DNA of 64,000 nucleotides from an uncultured Clostridia bacterium (GCA_934500875.1 CAKSTL010000001.1:1-64000), one strand, 5' to 3'. Numbered from the stretch's first letter, positions 31,638-42,178 are shown. The notes: a model not told the origin generated them from the sequence alone. Translations and numbers: made by a program.

Positions 31638-33761
31638 TTATTGTGCTTTTTCCATTACAAAGCTGCGCACGGGATAGTTATTGTCATCCCAGATAAATGC
31701 ACGGATTTCGGTTGCGTCCTCCAAAAGCGTCAAAGAAGATGTAAGGCTTTCGGCTTTGTTAATATTTTCAATGTTTTCAAACTTTGCACCGATAAGTCTG
31801 TCACCGTTATATGCCGCAACAACAAACTGCAATTTTCTTATGTCGTCCGAGCCGTTCGGGGTAACGGAGCAGGTTGCCGAAACAACAGAATCTTTCGTAA
31901 ATCCGCCGGAAATGACCGGTGTTCCGATTACCGTTTCAGCCGGTGCGGTGTATGTAAACTGCGCGCTGTTTCCAATTGCGGTATATCCTGTTGATTCTAT
32001 GCCGTTTACCTTTATATCGTTTATAACAATTGATGCAGCGTTTTGAGAAAGGCTGTTTGCCAGTGTTGCATAAAGTTTGCCGTCTTTCTTTTCAATACCA
32101 GTTACGGTGTTGTTTTCAACAAGAACACTCTCTTTTTCAACACTGTCAATATTTGCACAATCTGCAAACTCAACCTCAATTTTCTTGCTGCCTGTTGCAG
32201 TTACATTCTTTATTGCGCTGCCGTTTTGGTCATATGTAATTTTTACATTGCTTATTTTTACTGTATTGCTGCTTGATTTATTCCAAAAAGCTACGTCCTG
32301 AAAAGCTTTTGTGCTGTCAATATACTTACTTGCGTCAGCAAGCGTTGAGTATCTTACAACACTTCCGCCGTCGGTATTTTTGCTTATAACTGCCACATAG
32401 CACATTCCCGTGTCAAGGTTTACATTAAGTCTTAAAGTAAACGGTTTATCGTTTGTGCTGTGCTTAACACCGTTATAGCTGTTTTCCAGTCTTTTATATT
32501 CGCCGCTGTCATAATTACCGTTTTCCTTGCTGTAATATCTTATCGGATAATTTGAATTTTCATCAACCGTACTGAGATATAACGGATATTTGTAATCGGG
32601 ACCGCCTGTATCAGTATCATACCTGAATCCGATATGAAGGTCAGCGCCGCTTGCATCATTTACGTCCGCCTCAATGCTTACCGTTCCGCCCTGCATATTT
32701 ATTTTTCTTCCAATCCATTTGTTGGTTTTAATTTCAATAATGTTGTTGACAACGGTTGCGTTTGCAGCGTTTGTCCATTTTGCAGTGTCAAGATTAGCGG
32801 ATGCGTCCTCTGTGTAAACGGTAATGTTTTTTAATGCAAGCTTGTCGGCAGGGTCTGTGTAGATGCCTGCTCCAAGCTCTGAAACAATTTTCTTTACCTC
32901 GCTGCCCATATTTGCAAGGTCAAGTTTAACGTTTTTAAAATAATTCTCGCTTACGTAAAAACACGGCCTTATACCACAGTAGCTTGTATTGATGTTGCCG
33001 GTATTTCCGCTCGACTGAACATATCGCCTTATAAACACACCGTTGTTTGAGGTGCTGCCAAGCTGGCTGAATGTTCTTAAAAGACACGAATACGCAAGAT
33101 CTGCCGGCACTGCATTGCCGTTTGCAAATTTAAGCGACTGTTTCATATATTTTCCGTAAGTAGCAAGCTCAGGTGTGGAAAGGAGCGACACCTTACATCT
33201 TACCGTATAATCGTAATAGTATTTTTCATCAATGTTTTCAGAACCGCTTGTGTTAGGACCGTATCCTTCAACATACCAGTCGTGCTCTGCTATATAATCT
33301 CTTATTCCTTCATCCAGAGCCGCACCGGTGCAAGCATTGTGGCCTTCCGCAGCAGCAGAGCCGTCAAGAAATCCGTTGTTGAGCCACTCTGCATAACTGC
33401 CGCTTATTTCGGGGTCGAATATAAACTTTGCACGCTCCTCTTTTGAGGCAGTTTTTTCAAGAGCCGTTGACATACCGGGAACTTTTCCGTAATATGTATT
33501 TGAAACAACAAAATACAGCTTCTCGCCGTTTTCGCCTTCCTCATATCTTTCGGGAATTACGGTATAGTAAAAGCCTGTAGGCGACTTAAATTCCCAAGCG
33601 GTGTGAGTATCGTCAACCCCCGACGCCGCCTTATTCGGCATTGTTACCTTCGTAAGAACCTTTTCGCCGTTTGCGTCCAAAATGGGCGTAATAGCAAACA
33701 CATTTGTTATCATACAAAACGTCATAACTATTGTAAGAATAATTGATGCTGTCTTTTTCAT
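31638..33761 (-). CDS. Secreted mosaic protein: DUF6273-like and lectin-like modules
   Basis: 707 aa. Signal peptide ending TNVFA. Residues about 24-280 form a DUF6273-like module (AEWLNNGFLDG, KVSLLSTPE, CLLRTF, GIRPCFYVSE). About 330-510 is a concanavalin/LamG-like beta-sandwich, then an Ig-like stretch, and about 610-707 a C-terminal beta domain with IRAFIWDDNNYP. No catalytic motif or SLH domain is seen. The N-terminal 745 bp are almost identical to the gene at 50029-52725, and the segment 32803-32960 closely matches the gene at 36756-38909. Likely a surface or secreted glycan-binding protein; function unknown. Confidence 0.72.
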   Translation of the reverse strand: MKKTASIILTIVMTFCMITNVFAITPILDANGEKVLTKVTMPNKAASGVDDTHTAWEFKSPTGFYYTVIPERYEEGENGEKLYFVVSNTYYGKVPGMSTALEKTASKEERAKFIFDPEISGSYAEWLNNGFLDGSAAAEGHNACTGAALDEGIRDYIAEHDWYVEGYGPNTSGSENIDEKYYYDYTVRCKVSLLSTPELATYGKYMKQSLKFANGNAVPADLAYSCLLRTFSQLGSTSNNGVFIRRYVQSSGNTGNINTSYCGIRPCFYVSENYFKNVKLDLANMGSEVKKIVSELGAGIYTDPADKLALKNITVYTEDASANLDTAKWTNAANATVVNNIIEIKTNKWIGRKINMQGGTVSIEADVNDASGADLHIGFRYDTDTGGPDYKYPLYLSTVDENSNYPIRYYSKENGNYDSGEYKRLENSYNGVKHSTNDKPFTLRLNVNLDTGMCYVAVISKNTDGGSVVRYSTLADASKYIDSTKAFQDVAFWNKSSSNTVKISNVKITYDQNGSAIKNVTATGSKKIEVEFADCANIDSVEKESVLVENNTVTGIEKKDGKLYATLANSLSQNAASIVINDIKVNGIESTGYTAIGNSAQFTYTAPAETVIGTPVISGGFTKDSVVSATCSVTPNGSDDIRKLQFVVAAYNGDRLIGAKFENIENINKAESLTSSLTLLEDATEIRAFIWDDNNYPVRSFVMEKAQ

Positions 33762-33782
33762 TTTATATTCCTCTGCTTTCTT

Positions 33783-36737
33783 TTATTTTAGCTCAACGTA
33801 ATACGTGAGCGGTTTGATATTTGAAAGAGAATTAAACAAGAAGATTTTAACTTTATCGGCATTTTCGCTTTTTTGGGTGATGTTATAGGAATAAACACCG
33901 TTATTAAAGCTCATATCGCCCTTTTTAACCGTTTCTGCTTTAACAAGCGCACCATTCTTATAGCTTGATATTACAACGGTAAAATCGCCGCCGTATTCAT
34001 CATTTCCGTTTGAAACGGCAACCTCAACCGCAGCCGAACGGTTGTATTCATCAAGCGTGTAAATTCTTGCGCCGTCGCCGAGCGGTTTAAGCTTCAGACC
34101 CGAAAATGCATCTTCGTCAAAATTAACCGTGTATATCTCGCCTACGCTTTTACACGAAATATAAAACAGATAGCCCTCGCTCGCCTTAAGCGGTATGAAA
34201 TTTAATTCAAAACCGCCGTTTGCGTCCGTTTTAGTTTGATTTATATAAACGAGCGCACCGTCCTTGTCAAACACCTTAAGTGTAACAATTTCGTTCTTTG
34301 TGTCGGTTTTAACCGTTCCCGAAAGTGTAATTTCGTTAAACCGTTTTGAAGCCGAAACGCTAATTTTTCCATCTGCCGAAGGAACGGTATATTCTGCGGT
34401 ATGTATTTCGTCAAACGAAGCGTTGCCGAGCTTTATAATGTACTTATCCTTCTTCATAAGCGGAACAAACTTAAAATCAAACGCCAAAGCGTCATCAAGC
34501 TTGGTCTGGTCGATATACATAAGATTTCCTGCCGCATCAAACACCTTTATTGTAACAACCTCATTTTTGTGCGAGGTGTAGATGTTTCCCGAAACGGTAA
34601 ATTCGCCGAATTCATAATCAACCGATACGTCAAGTTTATCCATATAATACGTCACGACGTATATCGGTTTTTCCGAAACGGTTAAGCTATACACACCGCC
34701 GTTTTCCGGCACGCTTAAAAGGTTTCCGAACATATCGTAAAACTCTATAAGCTTTCCGTCTGCCGTTACCGAAACACTCTCTGTGCCCGATACGCAAAAA
34801 TACACATCTGTTTTTGTGTGCTTTGCGCTGTTTTCAAACAAAAGACAGCGCACGTTGGAGTTAAGGGCTGTATACCCTTTTCCTTCCGAGCCTGCGGTAA
34901 GGCTGTTTACATTAGCCATTGCCACAAACGACGGACGTGCCGCATAGGGATATTTTCCGTCGTGATAATCTAACATACCAAGACTTTCCGAGCGTGTATC
35001 AACCGACGAGAGCTGATAGATGTAATATCTGTCACAGAAATTTTCTGCCGCCATAGAAAGATAATACTTTGCAAGGCCTGCCGCCTGATACTGTTCATCC
35101 TTCGTTTCGCTGTAAACAGAATTGCTTACACCGAATTCCGTAACATAAACCTCTTTATCTGCGCCGATAAGCGCAAGGTCATCTCTGATACTGCTTATTA
35201 CGTTATCAAGGCCTTCGTTTGAATACGAATAATTATGAAACGAAAATACATCATAATAATTATTTATATCAGTCTGCGCAAAGAAGGATTTAAGATATGC
35301 GTCGGCATAAGTCATAAGCGACGAAATTACAGGTCCAGCAACCTTAACGCTCGGATATTTTTCCTTCACCGCAGTGTAGGTGTCCTTCAAAAGCGCCGCA
35401 TAGCGCTTTGCCCCGTCCGATATGTTTGAATGTGCATTTGAGCAGTAGGACGACAGATTCGGTTCGTTCCACACCTCTATAACGTCGATTTTCCCGTCGT
35501 ATATTTCAAGAAGCTTTAATATGTAATCCACATAAGCCTTTCTTCCCTCACTTGTTACGGGAAGATAATAAAGCCCTATTTCCTCGTTGTTTTTCGCCGC
35601 CGCAGCCGCTTCCTCGGGAACAGATTTTAACACCTCGGCATTTCCGTATCCCGCCATAACAAGGGTTTTCATATCGTTATCAAAAGCTTTGTCAATATAC
35701 TCTGTGCAAACATCAAGTGCACCGTAGCTTCTCTGGTTTTCCGAATTGACCGTTTCAAACGACGTCCAGCTGTAGCCCTCTCTTATGTGCGAAAATCCCG
35801 TCTTGTCAAGAAGCTCAATACTCTCCGAAATTTTTCTTCTTCCCCAGTTGAAATGAGCGACCACGCCTATTTTATCGTTTTTCGCATTTTTGGAAACGCT
35901 TGTGCTCACCGAAAACGGTATTTCGGCATTTACGTCAATATTTTGAGCAGTGTTTGAAAAATTGACTTTCAGCACATACGTACCGTATTTAAGTTTTTGT
36001 GCCGGAATTGTAATGCTTTTTAACACCGAAGCGCCGGCGGACATATCAACTTCTTTTTCTTCGCTGTACGAAACGGTATTTTCCGCCTCGCTGTAAACTG
36101 AATATACCGCAGTACCCGAAACAGGGATATTTCTTAAATTTTTAAACGATACATCTATACTTTTTTCGTCGTTTTTGAAAAAGATGTTTCCAAAATTTTT
36201 GGTTGAAGCGCTTATTTCAACGCCGGAGGTTTTATCCGAAATTTCAACGGTAACTTTTTTAAAATATATAATCTTTTTTGTTTTCGGCATTACTATTGAA
36301 AAATCAGCATTATTGCGCCTGTTTTTGAAATATGCGTCCTCAATTTTGAACACCGCCGTGCGCACTGCCGACGCAGTACCGTTTACCGTTTCGCCGTATA
36401 CCTCGTGGCGCTTTTGAGGATTTGACAAAGAATCGTATTCAAACGCAAAATATTTTCCGTCCTCGCCCGAATCAATATATTCAACCGTTACGGTAACATT
36501 TTTATAATCGCTGTTACCGTACATCACTCCATCATCAACATTAAAATAAATTGTTCTGTTTCCCGAAGTTGTATCGGCAAAAAACGTGCTGCCGCTAATA
36601 TCCGCACCTGATGCCGTTATGCCGTTTGAACCGCCCGCAGCGTAATACAGCGAATTTGCGGCATAAGCATACTTTGGGAGGTTAAGCAAAACAGCAGAAA
36701 TCACAAGTACAAACAAAGATGAAAGAATTTTTTTCAT
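33783..36737 (-). CDS. Secreted glycosidase, clan GH-A (GH39-like)
   Basis: 984 aa. Signal peptide ending YAYAA. Residues 30-280 are two beta-rich domains. A TIM barrel at about 288-620 carries EVWNEPN (acid/base Glu425) and YVTEFGVS (nucleophile Glu534), the spacing of retaining clan A enzymes such as GH39. Then come two related Ig-like repeats of about 85 residues (each with NEVVTIKVFD- or NEIVTLKVFD-type cores) and a C-terminal module ending FLFNSLSNIKPL, a style common in secreted clostridial polysaccharidases. It probably attacks polymer outside the cell; the sugar is not determinable. Part of operon 2, between two mosaic secreted proteins. Confidence 0.78.
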   Translation of the reverse strand: MKKILSSLFVLVISAVLLNLPKYAYAANSLYYAAGGSNGITASGADISGSTFFADTTSGNRTIYFNVDDGVMYGNSDYKNVTVTVEYIDSGEDGKYFAFEYDSLSNPQKRHEVYGETVNGTASAVRTAVFKIEDAYFKNRRNNADFSIVMPKTKKIIYFKKVTVEISDKTSGVEISASTKNFGNIFFKNDEKSIDVSFKNLRNIPVSGTAVYSVYSEAENTVSYSEEKEVDMSAGASVLKSITIPAQKLKYGTYVLKVNFSNTAQNIDVNAEIPFSVSTSVSKNAKNDKIGVVAHFNWGRRKISESIELLDKTGFSHIREGYSWTSFETVNSENQRSYGALDVCTEYIDKAFDNDMKTLVMAGYGNAEVLKSVPEEAAAAAKNNEEIGLYYLPVTSEGRKAYVDYILKLLEIYDGKIDVIEVWNEPNLSSYCSNAHSNISDGAKRYAALLKDTYTAVKEKYPSVKVAGPVISSLMTYADAYLKSFFAQTDINNYYDVFSFHNYSYSNEGLDNVISSIRDDLALIGADKEVYVTEFGVSNSVYSETKDEQYQAAGLAKYYLSMAAENFCDRYYIYQLSSVDTRSESLGMLDYHDGKYPYAARPSFVAMANVNSLTAGSEGKGYTALNSNVRCLLFENSAKHTKTDVYFCVSGTESVSVTADGKLIEFYDMFGNLLSVPENGGVYSLTVSEKPIYVVTYYMDKLDVSVDYEFGEFTVSGNIYTSHKNEVVTIKVFDAAGNLMYIDQTKLDDALAFDFKFVPLMKKDKYIIKLGNASFDEIHTAEYTVPSADGKISVSASKRFNEITLSGTVKTDTKNEIVTLKVFDKDGALVYINQTKTDANGGFELNFIPLKASEGYLFYISCKSVGEIYTVNFDEDAFSGLKLKPLGDGARIYTLDEYNRSAAVEVAVSNGNDEYGGDFTVVISSYKNGALVKAETVKKGDMSFNNGVYSYNITQKSENADKVKIFLFNSLSNIKPLTYYVELK

Positions 36738-36755
36738 TGTTATTCTCCGTTCGTT

Positions 36756-38909
36756 TTAGTTTGCAGAAACGGCGTCAAATGCTGCGGGAAGCATATTTTC
36801 ATCCCACAAAAACGCTTTTACGGTATCTGCGTCGGTGTCAAGCGTCAAAGAAGCGGTTTTCGTCTGCTCTGACGTGTCCGTTCCCGAAACGGTAAGCCTC
36901 TGTATTTCGGAAATTCCCACAATTTTGTTTCCTTTATAAGCCGCAAGAATAAGCTCAAGCGTTTTTTCCGAAACATTTCCTGCCGTAACGTTTGCGGTTG
37001 CTGTAAACGTGCTGCCGCTTGTAAATGTGCTGCCGTTAATTTTTACATCCGCCGCATATTCAACGGTTTCATAGGTGTAAGGCGAAAAACTTCCTATTGC
37101 ACTGTATTCTGCGCCGGGAATATCGCTTCTCTTCAAATTTTTTACAATTACGCATCCGTCCGACTGCGAAATCGTTTTTTCAAATTTTACGGTAAGCTTG
37201 TTTCCACTTGCAACAGCGCTTACTGCCGTATTGTCCGAACAGTTGACATCAGATGCGGTAACGGATGTCAAATCAATATAATCCTCAAAATCCATAACCA
37301 TTGTGTTTTTGTCAAGCGTTCTTATCGTTTTTATTGCGCTGCCGTTTTGGTCGTATGTAATTTTTATGTTGTTTAACTTTGTGCTTTCAGCCGAAGTGCT
37401 GTTCCAGAATGCCACTTCGCTGAAGGTTACGTTTTTGTTGACGTATTCCTTAACATTTGCAAGAGCGGAATATTTGACATACTGCGTTCCGTCTGCGGTT
37501 TTTCCGTCTACAACGGCATAGCAGTTGCCGTTGTCAAGATTTACGGTAAGCTTTAATCTGTATGTTCCGTCCACATTTTCATCAGCCGAAAACTTTGTAT
37601 ACCACAAATCTTTGTTCTGAGTATCTTCCAGACGTTTATATGTCTTGACGGTTTTTAGGGTATGGTCTTCATAATACGCAACTATTCCGCTTGTATTCAA
37701 ATATAACGGATATCTGAACGAAGGCGAAGCTGTGCCGCTCTCACGAAAACCTATATACAATCCGCCGCCGGCAGCACTGATAACGTCCGCCTCAATGCTT
37801 ACCGTTCCGCCCTGCATATTTGTTTTTCTTCCAATCCATACGCCCTTGGGAATCTGTATAGAGCCGTTTGCAACGGTTGCTTTTGCGCCGTTTGTCCATT
37901 TTGCGGTGTCAAGTGCAGATACGGTTGCGTCCTCTGTGTAAACGGTAATGTTTTTTAATGCAAGCTTGTCGGCGGGGTCTGTGTAGATGCCTGCTCCAAG
38001 CTCTGAAACAATTTTCTTTACTTCACTGCCCATATTTGCAAGGTCAAGTTTAACATTTTTAAAATAATCCTCGCTTACGTAAAAGCTCGGTCTTATTCTT
38101 GCGTCCTTATATGAAGTGCTCGTGCTTGCGGTACAGCCGTTTGCGGCATAAAGCGTTCTTATGTTGCTGCCGTCCGAAGGCGACCTTAAATACATATGTA
38201 TCGTCGCAGAGCTGAGACTGCCGTCAACATACGGACCGTAGCCAATCTTATCGGCATATTTTGCATATTCCGAAATTGATAAAAGCGCAATTTTGCAGTT
38301 TACAGAATAGTCCTTGCTGCCGTATTTTTCGGTATCGAGTTTTCCGTTTGACTCAACAATCCAGTCGTGGTCCTGAATATAATCCTTTATATCGGTATCA
38401 AGCGCAACATACGAACTTCCTGCCGTTCCGTTTAAAAACGCATTGTTAAGCCAGTAAGCAACGTTTGTTTCCACAGCAGGGTCAAAAGCTGAATCAGTAG
38501 CACTCGTTGCAGGATTTTTGCCGTAAATATCGTTGCAGTATATGTAATACTGCTTTTTACCGTCAGCGCCCGTAATTTCGTCAAGCACCTGATAATGATA
38601 CGTTGTGCCCTTTGTTGTTGCGGTAAATGCATATTTTGCGTTCGTTTGGCTCGGCAGAATAATGTTACCTGTGCCTTCAATGTAGGTATCGGACTTTGTT
38701 TTACCTTCAACAAACGTAATAGCACCGGTTTCCGTGTTGTAGTAATAAAAACCTGCTTTTTTTGTCGATGCAAACGGCGTATCATATCCGTCAATACGGA
38801 TGGTTGCCACCGGTGTTGCTGTTTCCAGCTTGGTAACCGCCGCAAAAACGTTTGTTGTCATACAAAATACCATAACAAAACTTAACAGTAACGCAATAAA
38901 CTTTTTCAT
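36756..38909 (-). CDS. Secreted mosaic protein: DUF6273-like and lectin-like modules
   Basis: 717 aa. Signal peptide ending TTNVFA. DUF6273-like module (about 25-285: VAYWLNNAFLNG, CKIALLSISE, MYLRSPSD, RIRPSFYVSE), lectin-like beta-sandwich (about 340-530: WIGRKTNMQGGTVSIEAD), Ig-like domain, and C-terminal domain with VKAFLWDENMLP. Paralogue of the genes at 31638 and 50029; 158 bp are about 96 percent identical to the former. I chose the ATG at 38909 because GGAG is then 8 bases upstream; an in-frame GTG at 38918 overlaps it. No enzymatic motif seen. Confidence 0.72.
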   Translation of the reverse strand: MKKFIALLLSFVMVFCMTTNVFAAVTKLETATPVATIRIDGYDTPFASTKKAGFYYYNTETGAITFVEGKTKSDTYIEGTGNIILPSQTNAKYAFTATTKGTTYHYQVLDEITGADGKKQYYIYCNDIYGKNPATSATDSAFDPAVETNVAYWLNNAFLNGTAGSSYVALDTDIKDYIQDHDWIVESNGKLDTEKYGSKDYSVNCKIALLSISEYAKYADKIGYGPYVDGSLSSATIHMYLRSPSDGSNIRTLYAANGCTASTSTSYKDARIRPSFYVSEDYFKNVKLDLANMGSEVKKIVSELGAGIYTDPADKLALKNITVYTEDATVSALDTAKWTNGAKATVANGSIQIPKGVWIGRKTNMQGGTVSIEADVISAAGGGLYIGFRESGTASPSFRYPLYLNTSGIVAYYEDHTLKTVKTYKRLEDTQNKDLWYTKFSADENVDGTYRLKLTVNLDNGNCYAVVDGKTADGTQYVKYSALANVKEYVNKNVTFSEVAFWNSTSAESTKLNNIKITYDQNGSAIKTIRTLDKNTMVMDFEDYIDLTSVTASDVNCSDNTAVSAVASGNKLTVKFEKTISQSDGCVIVKNLKRSDIPGAEYSAIGSFSPYTYETVEYAADVKINGSTFTSGSTFTATANVTAGNVSEKTLELILAAYKGNKIVGISEIQRLTVSGTDTSEQTKTASLTLDTDADTVKAFLWDENMLPAAFDAVSAN

Positions 38910-38940
38910 TAATTTCACTCCGTTCTTAAATTTTTATATA

Positions 38941-39774
38941 TTAACCCTTGACACTTCCTGCCGTAAGACCTGCGACAAGCTGTTTCTGACAAAGGAAGAA
39001 CACGCAGATTGACGGGATGGCATACAAAAGAGCCGCCGCACATTTAATCGGGTCAAGATTTGCCGTAGGGTCGCTCGGCAAGGTGTAGCTTGCATTAAAC
39101 AACGCTATCGAAAGGGGATATTTTTTTTCGGTTAAAAACATATACGGAGTCATATAGTTTCCCCACTCGCCGATAAACACCCTGAAAAGTCCTACCGCCA
39201 AAATGCTTTTGCAAATCGGCATATAAATTTGTGTTATAATTCTGAAAAATCCGCAGCCGTCAATAAACGCCGCTTCTTCAATTTCGCCCGGTATGCTTTC
39301 TATATACTGCTTATACAAAAATACAATACCCGGCGCACCTGCCATACAGGTTAAAAACCAAATCCAGTACGTGTCTTTGATTCCGAAGTTTGAAAACGCT
39401 ATGTACTGCGGAATTTGCAGTGCAAATCCCGGAATCATCATACACGACAAAAGAAGCATAAACAAAAATTTGTTTCCTTTAACTTTAAGCTTTGCAAATG
39501 CAAAACCGTAAAAAAAGTCAACCGTTACTCCGAAAAACACCGTTATGCCAACTACGATGCACGAGTTTTTAAAGTATCTTAAAAACGGTATAAGAGTAAC
39601 CGCATATTTATAGTTTGACCAATCCGGTTTTTGCGTCAGTGCTATCGAAGGCAGCGAGTATATAGAACGCAGCGAGTTTACAAACGTGTAATAAAGAGGA
39701 ACTATAAATACGACGCTTATAATTGTGCAGATTGCAAACCAGATAATATATGTAATTCTTTTTTTCTTTTCCAT
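38941..39774 (-). CDS. Sugar ABC transporter permease, CUT1 (MalG/LplC type)
   Basis: 277 aa, six helices. The EAA coupling loop reads EIEEAAFIDGCGFFRIITQIYMP; the end GLTAGSVKG is typical of the LplC/YtcP-type subgroup. With the next gene it forms the channel for oligosaccharide uptake. No ATPase gene lies in the locus, as is usual for CUT1 systems that share an MsmX/MsmK-type ATPase. Confidence 0.92.
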   Translation of the reverse strand: MEKKKRITYIIWFAICTIISVVFIVPLYYTFVNSLRSIYSLPSIALTQKPDWSNYKYAVTLIPFLRYFKNSCIVVGITVFFGVTVDFFYGFAFAKLKVKGNKFLFMLLLSCMMIPGFALQIPQYIAFSNFGIKDTYWIWFLTCMAGAPGIVFLYKQYIESIPGEIEEAAFIDGCGFFRIITQIYMPICKSILAVGLFRVFIGEWGNYMTPYMFLTEKKYPLSIALFNASYTLPSDPTANLDPIKCAAALLYAIPSICVFFLCQKQLVAGLTAGSVKG

Positions 39775-39788
39775 AATAAGCTCCTACC

Positions 39789-40760
39789 TCAGTTCGTTTC
39801 AGTATATACCCAATATTTTTTTGTACCTTCAAGCACAAACGTAATGGTCATAATAATTGCAAAAATTACCCACACCATAGCCATACCGTAACCGAAACGC
39901 ATATTTACAAAAATCTGCTGGTATACGTGGACAAGGTATGTATAAACAGGACGTATAGGCACGCTTGTAAGACCTTCTCCGCTTGCACCCGCCAAAAGAA
40001 CAGGCTGTGCAAAAATCTGAAGCGTTCCGATAATTGATGTGGTAATGTGCATATAAATCATATTCGACACAAGCGGCAGCGTAATTTTAAAGGTCTTTGA
40101 CACAGCGCCCACGCCTTCTATGTCCGCCGCTTCGTATAAATCGTCCGGTATTCCTTTTATAGCCGCAATAATCGTCAGCGCTCCTCCGCCGGACGTCCAG
40201 AGCATCATAATGATAAGCGCACATTTAACATAATCGTATCCGAGCCAGTTTACAGCTTCTGCGCCGAAAAGCTCACGCACAAAGTTGAAAAGACCGCCGT
40301 CATATGCGTAAATACCCTTCCACATAAGCGCAATTGCAACCGCCGGTATAACGGACGGCAGATAGAACAGAGTTCTGAAAACCCCCACTCCTCTGAAGGC
40401 ATTGCTGAGTATAAGCGAAATGGTTACGCATATAACCGTTCCCGCAGGAACAGTTATTACACCTATTCCTATTACCCTCATAATGGACGGCATTGCCTCG
40501 TTGTCTATAAAAACACGTTTAAAATTTGAAAGTCCGACGAATGTTAAATTGTCCAGGTTAAATCCGGTAAAATTTGTAAAGCTTATATACAAGCCCCATA
40601 CAAGCGGATAACCTTTGGTTAACAGAAAAAACAGAATAAACGGAGTCATAATTGCGTAAAATGCCCTAAAGCGTGCCTTTTCAAGACCCATTCCCCTTCT
40701 CTTTACCTTAAGCACTCTTTTTGTTTCAGATGCCGCTGCCTTCTTTGTTAAGTTTTTCAT
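39789..40760 (-). CDS. Sugar ABC transporter permease, CUT1 (MalF/LplB type)
   Basis: 323 aa, six helices. Coupling loop DLYEAADIEGVGAVSKTFKITLP. It pairs with the MalG-type subunit 14 bp downstream. A charged N-terminal tail (about 30 residues, Lys/Arg rich) precedes the first helix. Confidence 0.92.
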   Translation of the reverse strand: MKNLTKKAAASETKRVLKVKRRGMGLEKARFRAFYAIMTPFILFFLLTKGYPLVWGLYISFTNFTGFNLDNLTFVGLSNFKRVFIDNEAMPSIMRVIGIGVITVPAGTVICVTISLILSNAFRGVGVFRTLFYLPSVIPAVAIALMWKGIYAYDGGLFNFVRELFGAEAVNWLGYDYVKCALIIMMLWTSGGGALTIIAAIKGIPDDLYEAADIEGVGAVSKTFKITLPLVSNMIYMHITTSIIGTLQIFAQPVLLAGASGEGLTSVPIRPVYTYLVHVYQQIFVNMRFGYGMAMVWVIFAIIMTITFVLEGTKKYWVYTETN

Positions 40761-40840
40761 AATACATCTTCCTTAAAATAAGACTTTTTGTTTGAAGCCG
40801 AAAGATTAACTCCTTCGGCCTCAAAGAATGATAATATTTT

Positions 40841-42178
40841 TTAGTGTGCCATGCCTTCGTCAATCAAAAGCTGGATTTCGTTTTCCATAAGCTTCATAGC
40901 CTCGTCAAACGAATACTGACCGTAAAGAAGCGGTGTGAAATATTTTTCCATAATGCTCTCTACCGCATTTGCCGCAACATAAGGATTTGACCTTACAAAC
41001 GTGTATTCGCTGCCTTCTGCGTATTTAACGGTGTTATCAAAGTTTCGTTTCTGGAATTCGTTTTTGACATCAGCATTTTCCGCAAGCGATTTTTTAATCG
41101 GAAGATTAAAACCTGCGTTTGCTCTTTTTTGTGCGGGTATGCCAAGGTGAATGTATTCCCAGCACGCAAAAGTAAGTTCGGGGTCTTTTGTGTTTGCGCT
41201 GATAGTTCCGCCGACAGGTGCAGCAGTGTATTTAGCGCCCTGATTTTCTTTCATAACAGGTGTCGGGCAAAGTATCATATCGTCATACTCAACCGTTCTG
41301 TCGGGATTTTTAACATATGTGGAACCTGAATACAAACCGAAGTTGTTTATAGCGCAAAGTCCCTGCGGAAATTCTGCGTTTCCGTTGCCGCCCATAGGAT
41401 ACAGCGCAGACTGGGTGTATCCGTTAACCTTCATATCGTAAACATACTTAAACGCTTTTCTTACATCCTCGTCTTTTAAGTTGATTTTTGAAAAGTCGTC
41501 CGAATACATTGATTTTCCTATAAGATTAAGCATTGTTTCAACCGTAACGTTGGGAGCGGAAATATCGGAGTATCCGAACACCTTAACCTTGTTTCCCTCT
41601 TTAACGGTAAGCTTTTTGGCATAGTCTGCAAGCTCGTCAAAGGTAATCGGCGAATCATATGTGGGAATTCTGAGATTCTTTGAATCAAGCATAGATTTGT
41701 TTACCCACATGGACGACGGGCCCCAGTCTTTGGGAAGTCCGTAAATTTTACCCTTGCCAAAGTCTTTTCCGTCATATCTGAAACAGTCGATACAAACAGA
41801 GAAAATATCGTTTTCATCATAAAGCTTGCTCTTTTTTAACATATCGTCAAGCGGCATAATGATATTTTTGTTTGCATATGTAGGTAAATCCTGAATTGAG
41901 CTTGTTCTTATAATATCCGGTGCGTCGTTTGCGGCAATTTTTGCCATAAGAGCGCTTCCGCCCTCTTCAAGAACAACCTCACAGTTGGGATGTTCTTTGT
42001 AAAAGTCTGCGAATATAACGTTCAAATCTTTTGATTCGCCGTCCAGCTCGCCTGCCGAATAAGTAATTCTGATTGTCTTTTTTTCGTTGCTGTTTGCGCT
42101 TTGTTTGCTTCCGCAGCCGCTGAGCGCTCCTACAACAACCGCTGCGCACAAAACTGTGCCGATTAGTCTTTTTTTCAT
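40841..42178 (-). CDS. Extracellular sugar-binding lipoprotein of the CUT1 transporter
   Basis: 445 aa. Lipoprotein signal ending ALSGCGSKQ. Family-1 extracellular binding fold: an N-terminal IRITYSAGELDGESKDLNVIFADFYKEHPNCEVVLEEGG region, mid-protein WGPSSMWVNKSML, and a C-terminal FDEAMKLMENEIQLLIDEG. It captures oligosaccharides released outside. First gene of operon 2, with an AAGGAGG ribosome binding site and a promoter at 42263-42291 preceded by the conserved upstream element. Confidence 0.92.
   Translation of the reverse strand: MKKRLIGTVLCAAVVVGALSGCGSKQSANSNEKKTIRITYSAGELDGESKDLNVIFADFYKEHPNCEVVLEEGGSALMAKIAANDAPDIIRTSSIQDLPTYANKNIIMPLDDMLKKSKLYDENDIFSVCIDCFRYDGKDFGKGKIYGLPKDWGPSSMWVNKSMLDSKNLRIPTYDSPITFDELADYAKKLTVKEGNKVKVFGYSDISAPNVTVETMLNLIGKSMYSDDFSKINLKDEDVRKAFKYVYDMKVNGYTQSALYPMGGNGNAEFPQGLCAINNFGLYSGSTYVKNPDRTVEYDDMILCPTPVMKENQGAKYTAAPVGGTISANTKDPELTFACWEYIHLGIPAQKRANAGFNLPIKKSLAENADVKNEFQKRNFDNTVKYAEGSEYTFVRSNPYVAANAVESIMEKYFTPLLYGQYSFDEAMKLMENEIQLLIDEGMAH

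Noticed and set aside
38941..42178. Dedicated ABC ATPase for the sugar transporter
   Set aside because: No ATP-binding protein is encoded in the locus; CUT1 systems in Firmicutes usually share a distant ATPase.
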